From Nonomuraea montanisoli (GTDB taxonomy: Bacteria > Actinomycetota > Actinomycetes > Streptosporangiales > Streptosporangiaceae): a stretch of 64,000 nt of DNA. Position numbers and translations under genes: made by a program. Below, piece by piece: positions 34,810-41,528 of this stretch. The DNA lies in NCBI RefSeq assembly GCF_013363975.1, contig NZ_JABWGN010000018.1, positions 124,001 to 188,000 on the forward strand, read 5' to 3'. The stretch's first letter is position 1. Each line of letters begins with the position of its first letter. The notes below the pieces were generated by a model, which saw only the letters and a list, made by a program, of their open reading frames with translations, ran no database searches and was not told the origin of the DNA.

Positions 34810-35508
34810 GTGAACGCGCGCATCCTGGTGGTCGACGACGATCCCACCGTGGCCGAGGTGGTGGCGCGGTACCTGGAGCGCGACGGCCACGAGGTGGAGT
34901 GCGTGGGCGACGGCGCCGAGGCCCTGCGGCGTGCCCTCGCCCGGCCGCCCGACCTGATGGTCCTCGACCTCATGCTGCCCAAGATCGACGGGCTCCAGGT
35001 GTGCCGCAAGCTCCGGGAGCGCTGGCCGGTCCCGGTGATCATGCTGACCGCGCTGGGCGAGGAGATCGACCGGGTCGTCGGGCTGGAGACGGGCGCCGAC
35101 GACTACGTGACCAAGCCGTTCAGCCCGCGCGAGCTGGCGTTGCGGGTGCAGTCGGTGCTGCGGCGGGCGCGCGGCGCGTCCGTGCCCGGCGGCACGGGGG
35201 TGCTGCGCGACGCCGATCTGGTGGTGGACGTGGGCGCGCACGAGGTGCGGCTGGGGGGCGCCGAGGTGATGCTGACGGCGCGGGAGTTCGACCTGCTGGC
35301 GTACCTGATGCGCAACCCGCGCCAGGCGTTCAGCCGGTCGGCGCTGCTCGACCAGGTGTGGGGGTGGTCGTTCGGCGACTCCTCGACGGTGACGGTCCAC
35401 GTGCGGCGGCTGCGGGAGAAGATCGAGCCCGACCCGACGGAGCCGCGCCGGATCGTGACGGTGTGGGGGGTCGGCTACCGGTTCGAGCCGCTGGAGGCCG
35501 GGGGGTGA
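34810..35508 (+). CDS. OmpR/PhoB-family response regulator
   Basis: The start is GTG 34810; the protein has 232 residues. The receiver domain has VVDDDPT, phospho-acceptor Asp53 in VLDLMLPK, MLTALGEE and TKPFSPRE. The C-terminal winged helix includes LTAREFDLLAYLMRNPRQAFSR, VTVHVRRLREKIEPDP and VWGVGYRFEP. It overlaps the kinase gene at 35505 (GTGA) and forms a cognate pair with it. The regulon is unknown. Confidence 0.95.
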   Translation: MNARILVVDDDPTVAEVVARYLERDGHEVECVGDGAEALRRALARPPDLMVLDLMLPKIDGLQVCRKLRERWPVPVIMLTALGEEIDRVVGLETGADDYVTKPFSPRELALRVQSVLRRARGASVPGGTGVLRDADLVVDVGAHEVRLGGAEVMLTAREFDLLAYLMRNPRQAFSRSALLDQVWGWSFGDSSTVTVHVRRLREKIEPDPTEPRRIVTVWGVGYRFEPLEAGG

Positions 35509-36641
35509 ACGTGCGGGCGGCCCTGGGGGCCGGGGCGGCCATGGACGACCTCGGGCTGATCGTCGCCGTCACCGCCGGGCTGGGGCTGCTCGTGGCGCTC
35601 GTCGGGGTGTGGGCCATGTGGGCGCTGCGCCGCAGGTCCATCGGCGTGATGCTGGCCGTGGTCATGGTCGTGTCCATCGCGGCCACCCTGGCCGGGGTCG
35701 TGGCCATCACCCTCAAGATGATCATCGAGGGCGAGGTCAGGGACATCGTGCTCAGCGTCGTCGCGGTGGGCGGCCTGGTGGGGCTCGGGGTGGCGTACGT
35801 GCTGGCCAGAAGGGTCGTGGGGGAGAGCAGGAGGCTGGTCGCCGCCGTACGGGAGCCGCCGTTCACCGCCCCGTCCGGGCTGCCGGCCGAGCTCCAGACG
35901 ATCGCCGACACCCTGGAGGAGGCGTACGCCCGCGAGCGCGCCCTCGAAGGCGCGCGGCGCGAGCTGGTCGCGTGGGTCAGCCACGACCTGCGCACGCCGC
36001 TCGCCGGGATGCGCGCCATGGCCGAGGCGCTGGAGGACGGGGTCGTCACCGACCGGGCGACGGTCGAGCGCTACCACCGGCAGATCAAGCTGGAGGTGGA
36101 GCGGCTGTCGGCGATGGTGGACGACCTGTTCGAGCTGTCGCGCATCCACGCGGGGTCGCTGCGGCTGTCACGGGCGCGGGTCGGGCTGGCCGACCTGGTG
36201 GCCGACACGGTCGCCGGCGCCGAGCCGCTGGCCAGGGCCAAGGGCGTGCTGTTGACCGCCGAGGCCGCCGAGCCGGTGCCCGTGGAGGCCGACGCCACCG
36301 CGCTGGGGCGGGCGCTGGGCAACCTCGTGGTCAACGCGATCCGGCACACTCCCTCGGACCGGACCGTGGTGCTGCGGGCGGGGGTGGACTCGGGGATGGC
36401 CTGCCTGTCGGTGTCGGACTGCTGCGGCGGGATACCGGAGGAGGACCTGCCTCGGGTGTTCGAGGTCGCCTTCCGGGGCGAGGCTGCCCGTACCCCCACC
36501 CGGGAGGCCCGGGAGGGGGGTGGGGCCGGGCTCGGGCTGGCCATCGCTCAGGGCATCGTCGAGGCGCACGACGGGATGATCGGCGTGATCAACGACGGGC
36601 CGGGCTGCCGGTTCGAGATCCGGCTGCCGTTGGTGCGTTGA
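35505..36641 (+). CDS. Membrane sensor histidine kinase
   Basis: The protein has 378 residues and starts at GTG 35505, coupled to the regulator. Three hydrophobic helices within the first 115 residues replace a large extracellular sensor, so it probably senses within or at the membrane. HisKA carries His160 in AWVSHDLRTPLAGM. The HATPase shows NLVVNAIRHTPSD, a G1 region VSDCCGGIPEEDL (DxCGG instead of DxGxG, a variant seen in actinomycetes) and GAGLGLAIAQGIVEAHDG. It is followed by a set of 18-bp repeats. Confidence 0.94.
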   Translation: MNVRAALGAGAAMDDLGLIVAVTAGLGLLVALVGVWAMWALRRRSIGVMLAVVMVVSIAATLAGVVAITLKMIIEGEVRDIVLSVVAVGGLVGLGVAYVLARRVVGESRRLVAAVREPPFTAPSGLPAELQTIADTLEEAYARERALEGARRELVAWVSHDLRTPLAGMRAMAEALEDGVVTDRATVERYHRQIKLEVERLSAMVDDLFELSRIHAGSLRLSRARVGLADLVADTVAGAEPLARAKGVLLTAEAAEPVPVEADATALGRALGNLVVNAIRHTPSDRTVVLRAGVDSGMACLSVSDCCGGIPEEDLPRVFEVAFRGEAARTPTREAREGGGAGLGLAIAQGIVEAHDGMIGVINDGPGCRFEIRLPLVR

Positions 36642-36657
36642 GGGCTGGGGGCGTGCG

Positions 36658-36752
36658 GAGCTTCATGCGGGCTCTGAGCTTCATGCGGGCTCTGAGCTTC
36701 ATGCGGGCTCTGAGCTTCATGCGGGCTCTGAGCGGAGCTTCATGCGGGCTCT
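36658..36752. repeat. Five 18-bp repeats between convergent genes
   Basis: Four identical head-to-tail copies of GAGCTTCATGCGGGCTCT start at 36658, 36676, 36694 and 36712. After a 5-nt insert (GAGCG) a fifth identical copy begins at 36735. The fifth copy supplies the last codons and stop of the leftward gene ending at 36740. Each unit can form a small GAGC...GCTC stem. Perfect identity suggests recent expansion. Confidence 0.97.
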
Positions 36753-37138
36753 GAGAGGGCGTCGAGGGCCCCGCCGAACGACTCCGTCATTGCCCGAAAT
36801 GTCGGGCACGGCCAGCGCCACATGCAGCTCCGGCAGCGCAGGATCGGATGGGCGGAGTCGCTGGTGATGCCGCCGGCGTCGCGGGGCTGATGCAGGTCGA
36901 GCAGTCGCAGGGTCAGCTCGGCGAACGTCAGCACTTCCTGGCGGGCGCCCGCCAGGAACTCCAGGTCCTCGATCGCCAACCGTGTACGTACAGGGACGAA
37001 TCCCTCGTGATTGACCAGACTGCGCAGGCGTCCGGCCTCGTCATGCCAGGGAGCGGCCTTCTCGGTGCGGATGAGGATGGTCTCCAGGTGCTCGCGGAGC
37101 CGTCGACGCTGAGGATCTTCGGGTTCTTCGGTATTCAT
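36740..37138 (-). CDS. Conserved hypothetical with C-terminal Cys/WPC motif
   Basis: The start is ATG 37138 (MNTEEPEDPQRRRLREHLETIL); the protein has 132 residues. It is helical and charged, followed by a C-terminal CRSCMWRWPCPTF segment. Similar CxxC...WPCP endings are common on small actinomycete proteins and may bind zinc. Its last residues (LSEPA) are encoded by the fifth 18-bp repeat, so the repeat array has reached the stop codon. It is divergent from the STAS gene, which may indicate shared control. Function is unknown. Confidence 0.7.
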   Translation of the reverse strand: MNTEEPEDPQRRRLREHLETILIRTEKAAPWHDEAGRLRSLVNHEGFVPVRTRLAIEDLEFLAGARQEVLTFAELTLRLLDLHQPRDAGGITSDSAHPILRCRSCMWRWPCPTFRAMTESFGGALDALSEPA

Positions 37139-37371
37139 CAGATACTCGGGCCCGTGGTCGCGCCCAGCCCCTCCTTCTCGGTGCGGCGATCCGTCTCGGT
37201 GCGGCATCGGAGCGGGGACCGGACGCGGGTGCCGGGCCGCCCCCTTCCGGCCGTGCCGGTGTCACACCGTCAAGCTTCGCGTACTCTGCGTTCCTGTGGA
37301 GCCCAAACGGAGGACAAAAACCTGCGGTTCGCCTCTCGGCGTGACAACGTGACCGGAAGGCTTCGCGCCGC

Positions 37372-37377
37372 TAGCCT
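37372..37377 (+). promoter_or_regulatory. -10 hexamer TAGCCT, leaderless STAS mRNA
   Basis: TAGCCT ends 6 nt before the GTG at 37384. Confidence 0.55.
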
Positions 37378-37383
37378 GCCCCT

Positions 37384-37731
37384 GTGGAGCTCAAGGTCTC
37401 GACTCGATCACATGCCGGTCAGGCGCTCGTCGCCATCACCGGCGAAATCGACCTCTACACGGCACCCCACCTGCAGTCCGAGTTCACTCGCCTGCTGCAG
37501 GACGGGCCCAGCCGCGTGGTCATCGACATGTCCGGCGTGGATTTCTGCGACTCCACGGGGATGAACGTCCTGCTCTCTGCGCTCAAACGCATGAAGGAGC
37601 GGGGCGGCGCCCTCGACGTGGCCGCCCCTCGTCCCGCCGTACGGAAGATCCTGCAGGTCACGGGCCTCGACTCGGTCTTCACCGTGTACGACGCGGTGCC
37701 GCAGGAGCTTCTGATCACCGAAGGGTCGTGA
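37384..37731 (+). CDS. STAS-domain anti-sigma factor antagonist
   Basis: The protein has 115 residues and one STAS domain. The phosphorylation site is Ser57 in VDFCDSTGMNVLL, preceded by ITGEIDLYTAPHL. Unphosphorylated STAS antagonists bind RsbW-like anti-sigma kinases and free the sigma factor. It could pair with the ATPase at 33090, which lies 3.9 kb away, but the genome probably has many alternatives. The transcript is probably leaderless. Confidence 0.94.
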   Translation: MELKVSTRSHAGQALVAITGEIDLYTAPHLQSEFTRLLQDGPSRVVIDMSGVDFCDSTGMNVLLSALKRMKERGGALDVAAPRPAVRKILQVTGLDSVFTVYDAVPQELLITEGS

Positions 37732-38245
37732 GGCCGCCCTTGCAACGCGCGTACCCGACCCCCCGGCCCACGACGGACCAACCGCCCTCGCGAGGGGCGG
37801 GCCGTACGACCATGCTGGGTGCGGGCCCGACGCCCGCACCCAGCCCTATGCGGCCCAGCCCTGTGCGAACGCGCACCTTGGGCGCTCGCCTGACGCCCAC
37901 ATGCAGGGCGCGCCTTACACGCACCCAGGACGCCCACCTGTCGCCCTCTCCCATGGCGAGACGCGGAAGCGCGCGGAGAGCGGCGCACGGGACGAGAGCG
38001 TTCGCGAGCGTGGAAACCTTGACGGGCACGGAGACTCGCGTGGACCTGAGGACCTTCGCGGGCACGGAGACTTGCGCAGATCTGCGGACCTTCGCGTGCA
38101 CCGAGACCCCCCTGAGCGCGGGCACCTCCGCGAGCCCGGAGACGTTCACACACACGGGCACCTTCGGACGCCTGAGCTGCCGACGGCGACTGAGACCTGA
38201 TTCTCTTGGCCCGATCTCGATTCCGATGACTGACGGGGAGGCGTG
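37732..38245. other. Gene-poor interval with low-complexity sequence
   Basis: These 514 bp separate the STAS and GT2 genes. An open rightward frame (37728-38249) gives a Thr/Arg/Pro-rich chain without domain features and reads into the GT2 start. I do not regard it as a supported gene. The 3' half holds the 36-bp repeats listed separately. Confidence 0.5.
38015..38122. repeat. Degenerate 36-bp tandem repeat, three units
   Basis: Units starting near 38015, 38051 and 38087 share ACCTTCGCGGGCACGGAGAC with several substitutions. The 36-bp period is a multiple of three and each unit would encode a 12-residue DLRTFAGTET-like chain on the plus strand, but no convincing gene contains them. Confidence 0.8.
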
Positions 38246-38971
38246 GTGAGCGGCGACACAGCGGTCATCATTCCCGCCAAGGACGAAGCCGGGCGCATCG
38301 GCGCCACCGTGACCGCCGCCCTGGCGCTGCCAGGTGTGGACCTGGTGGTGGTCGTCGACGACGGATCGTCCGACCAGACCGGCAAGGCGGCGCGTGCGGC
38401 GGGAGCCCGAGTGGTGCGCCACAGCCGCAACCGTGGCAAGGCCGCCGCGATGGAGACGGGCGCCGAGGCCGTGCGCCTGCTCGACGACGACACCTCCCGC
38501 CACTTACTGTTCCTGGACGCCGACCTCGGGGACACCGCCCGCGCGGCGGCCGCCCTGATCACCCCCATCCGCGAGGGCAAGGCAGACATGTCCATCGCGG
38601 TGTTCGCCACGCGCGTCAAGCTCGGCGGTCACGGCGTGGTGGTCCGGCTGTCGCGCGACGGCATACGCCGCGCCACCGGTTTCACGGCCACCCAGCCGCT
38701 CAACGGCCAGCGCTGCCTGACCCGCGACGCCTTCGAGGCGGCCCGGCCGCTGGCTCACGGGTTCGGCGTGGAGACGGGACTGACCATCGACCTGCTGCGC
38801 AAGGGGTACCGCGTGGTGGAGGTCGAGGTGGAGATGAGCCATCGTGCGACGGGCACCGACTGGCGCGCCCAGCTCCACCGTGCCCGCCAACTCCGCGACG
38901 TGGCACTCGCACTCGCGACTCGCGAGCCCCTAATCACCCAAAACCTCAACAAGCTCCGCCCCAACCGCTGA
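38246..38971 (+). CDS. GT2-family glycosyltransferase
   Basis: The start is GTG 38246, with GGGGAGG 4 nt upstream; the protein has 241 residues. A GT-A fold is indicated by AVIIPAKDEAGRIGATV, VVVVDDGSSDQT, HSRNRGKAAAMETG and the DxD motif in LLFLDADLGD. There is no membrane segment. The short size and motif set resemble dolichyl-phosphate sugar synthases and glucosyl-3-phosphoglycerate synthase; the donor and acceptor are not determined. It opens the envelope-glycan cluster and could supply a polyprenyl-phosphate sugar to the GT-C enzymes that follow. Confidence 0.9.
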   Translation: MSGDTAVIIPAKDEAGRIGATVTAALALPGVDLVVVVDDGSSDQTGKAARAAGARVVRHSRNRGKAAAMETGAEAVRLLDDDTSRHLLFLDADLGDTARAAAALITPIREGKADMSIAVFATRVKLGGHGVVVRLSRDGIRRATGFTATQPLNGQRCLTRDAFEAARPLAHGFGVETGLTIDLLRKGYRVVEVEVEMSHRATGTDWRAQLHRARQLRDVALALATREPLITQNLNKLRPNR

Positions 38972-39605
38972 CCGGCCCCACGCAAACCCGGTCGATCCCC
39001 CGCACCCCCTCCACGCCCCGCCAAATCCGCGCACGAACCCCCCTCCGGCCGGCCTCTTCGCCCGGCCGTCCTGTCGGGACGAAGAGCCTCTTGGCTCGGC
39101 TGTCCTGCTGGGACGAAGAGCGGCTTCGCTTGGCTTCCCTGCTTGGAGTGAGCGGCGTCATCGCCCGGTTTCCTCCTTGAGGTGAGCGGCGGCTTCCTTG
39201 AGGTGAGCGGCGGCTTCGACGCGCTCGTGTGCTCGACCGGTTGCCCTCCACGGCCCTGTCGCTCCGGTGCGCGTGATCGACACTCGGCTCGGGCGAACCG
39301 ATGGCAGGTGAGCAGCGACCGGCCGTTCTGCTCGCCACACCTTCAAAGGGACGCCTCATGGGTCCACAACCGGACGCGCACAGGCGCACGGCCAGCCCAC
39401 CCATCCGCCCAGGGGGATCCCGATCACCCCAGCAAGCTTGAATCTGTCCGAAACAGCGCTTCAGGCGCGCCCGAAATCGATCCGGACGCTCCCAGACGGC
39501 CTTGAGAGCCCTCCCCAGCCCCCTTCATCCACCAGAACCGCGAAGTTATCCACAGGCTGGGGATAGACGGACCAGGTGCTCGGACCGGTGTGCTGGAATT
39601 TGCGG
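38972..39605. other. 634-bp interval without a supported gene
   Basis: No frame here shows a domain or good start. The interval contains tandem repeats (39061-39216) and, near its right end, the promoter region of the GT-C gene. A leftward frame of 152 codons reads Arg/Ser-rich low-complexity sequence and is best explained as spurious. Confidence 0.5.
39061..39216. repeat. Degenerate 34-bp and 21-bp repeats
   Basis: GTCCTG(T/C)(C/T)GGGACGAAGAG recurs at 39068 and 39102, and a weaker third copy follows near 39136. Then CCTTGAGGTGAGCGGCGGCTT occurs twice in tandem at 39175 and 39196. Confidence 0.8.
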
Positions 39606-41528
39606 GTGACTTCGGAGAACGAGAGCGGAAAGCCGACCCACCGGCTTCCGGGGCCGGCCATGATCGCGATCATCGCATCCATCCTGCTGACGATCGCCAT
39701 CGGCCTCCTCGGTCCGTCCGCCATGGTCCCTGACCTCGGCGGCCCGGCCTGGCTGCCGCCGTTCTCGCTGGACGTCCGGCCCGACCCCCACCTTGTGATC
39801 GCCATGGCTGCGGCCGCCATCGTCCTCGGCGGCCTGGGTCTCTTCGCCGGCCTGGCCGCCACCCGCCGCGCCTCACCCCGTCCCACAGCCGCTCCCGCCC
39901 ACGCGCCGAGCGCCCCCAACACGGCCACAAGCGCTCCAAACCTCGCCCCAAGCGCCACTGACCCCGCCGCAGGCACCACACATTCCGCCACAAGCGCCTC
40001 CCACCCCGCCACAGGGGCCTCCCACCCCGTCGCAGGCGCCTCCCACCCCGCCACAGGCGGCGCCAACCACGTGGAGAGCACTGCCACCCACCCCCCAAAC
40101 CCTGATGATCGCGTCGAGAGGCCCCCTGGCCACCCCACACGCGATACCGAACACACTGGGGGCACTCCCGCCGACCTCGCAGGCGACCCCAGCGGCGCAG
40201 AACGCACTCCTGGCCCCGCCACAGCCCGCCAGCAGGACGACCGTGACGGTCTGTCGGCCACCGCCCACCGGCCGGGCCGTGTCGGCCTGTCGGCCACCGC
40301 CCGCCTCCTCGTCCTCGTCGGTTGCGTGGCCGCCGGTCTGCTCGCGTTCCTGCCGCCCTCCGGCTCCGGCGACCACCTCAACTACGCCGCGTACGGCCGC
40401 ATGGTCGTCCTGGGCGTCAATCCGTACACGCATGGCGCGGTCGACCTCCCCGGCGATCCCATCGCCCGAGCCGTGGAGGAGCCGTGGCGCGAGGAGCCCA
40501 GTGTCTACGGCCCCATCGCGACGGGCGCGCAGGCGCTGGCGAGCTGGGTCGGCGGAGACTCGCTCAGGCTGACCATGTTCGTCCTGGCTGTGCTGAATTC
40601 GGCCGCGTTCGTCGCGACGGGTCTCCTGATCGACTGTTCCACCAGGCGTGATCCCGCCAGACGGCTCCGGGCGGCGTTGCTGTGGACGGCCAACCCGCTG
40701 CTGCTGTACCAACTGGTCGCCGGCATGCATGTGGACACGTTGGCCGTGGCCTGCATGATCGCGGCGCTCCTCGCCCGGGCCCGTCCGCTCGGATCCGGGG
40801 CGCTGCTGGGGCTGGGCGTGGCGATCAAGGTCAATGCCGGGCTCGTGGCGCTGGGGCCCGCATGGGAGCTGCGCCGCCGGCCGGTGCGGCTCGCGCTGAT
40901 GGCCGGCGCGGCACTGGCCGTGGTGATCGCCGGTTACGCCGTCGTGGGCACGGACGCCATCAGCCCCGTGACCCGCACCAGCAAGGCGATCTCCCACGCC
41001 TCCTACTGGAAGCTCGTCCAAGGCTGGCTGCAGACGCTGGTGGGCCCGGGAAGCGCCTACCGGGGCGAGATCCAGATCGGCTCTCTGCTGGTCCTGGTCC
41101 TCGTCGCCTGGTCCCTGTTCCGGCTGTCGCAGCGGCTGACCCCCGTCGGGTCGCCGGCCGCCGGAGGCGTCGGGCAGGTCGAGGGGCTACCGGCCGAGGT
41201 GGTGGCCGCCGTGCTGGTCGGCGCGTACGTGTTCGCCACCCCGTACGTCCTGCCCTGGTACGACGGGATGGCGTTCGCGCTGCTGGCCCTGGTGGCGGCC
41301 ACGGCGTTCGACGGCTTCCTGGTCGCGCACCTGCTGGCCCTGTCCCTGGCCTACCTCCCGGCACGGGTGATCGTCCTCCCGGACGACCTCGGCTGGCTCA
41401 GGGCCGTGGTCAGGCCCCAGGTCGTTCCGTGGGTGCTGCTGGCTCTGACGGGCGCTCTGGTGTGGTGGGCCTGGAGAGCTGCAGGGCCCGTACGGACGCG
41501 GCCAGCGCCAGCGGGACGGCCATCGTGA
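39606..41528 (+). CDS. Polytopic GT-C mannosyltransferase (MptA/MptB-like)
   Basis: The start was set at GTG 39606 (MTSENESGKP); the protein has 640 residues. Two helices (about 20-80) are followed by a long Ala/Pro/Thr/Ser/His linker (about 85-225) with three 7-residue ASHPATG-type repeats, then about ten helices. Loop 1 of the C-terminal part contains GDHLNYAAYGRMVVLGVNPY, and ANPLLLYQLVAGMHVDTLAVA and FATPYVLPWYDGMAFALLAL match polyprenol-phosphate-mannose-dependent alpha-mannosyltransferases. Such enzymes build lipomannan-type glycans outside the membrane. The 3' end overlaps the convergent gene by 119 bp. Confidence 0.88.
   Translation: MTSENESGKPTHRLPGPAMIAIIASILLTIAIGLLGPSAMVPDLGGPAWLPPFSLDVRPDPHLVIAMAAAAIVLGGLGLFAGLAATRRASPRPTAAPAHAPSAPNTATSAPNLAPSATDPAAGTTHSATSASHPATGASHPVAGASHPATGGANHVESTATHPPNPDDRVERPPGHPTRDTEHTGGTPADLAGDPSGAERTPGPATARQQDDRDGLSATAHRPGRVGLSATARLLVLVGCVAAGLLAFLPPSGSGDHLNYAAYGRMVVLGVNPYTHGAVDLPGDPIARAVEEPWREEPSVYGPIATGAQALASWVGGDSLRLTMFVLAVLNSAAFVATGLLIDCSTRRDPARRLRAALLWTANPLLLYQLVAGMHVDTLAVACMIAALLARARPLGSGALLGLGVAIKVNAGLVALGPAWELRRRPVRLALMAGAALAVVIAGYAVVGTDAISPVTRTSKAISHASYWKLVQGWLQTLVGPGSAYRGEIQIGSLLVLVLVAWSLFRLSQRLTPVGSPAAGGVGQVEGLPAEVVAAVLVGAYVFATPYVLPWYDGMAFALLALVAATAFDGFLVAHLLALSLAYLPARVIVLPDDLGWLRAVVRPQVVPWVLLALTGALVWWAWRAAGPVRTRPAPAGRPS

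Noticed and set aside
36658..36752. CRISPR array
   Set aside because: The 18-bp units are directly adjacent without spacers and no cas genes are present.
37728..38249. Rightward 173-codon frame before the GT2 gene
   Set aside because: It is low-complexity, has no domain or ribosome-binding site, and reads through the GT2 start. It fits a repeat-rich spacer better.
38946..39404. Leftward 152-codon frame after the GT2 gene
   Set aside because: Ser/Arg-rich sequence produced by degenerate repeats, antisense to the GT2 end, with no supporting start signal.
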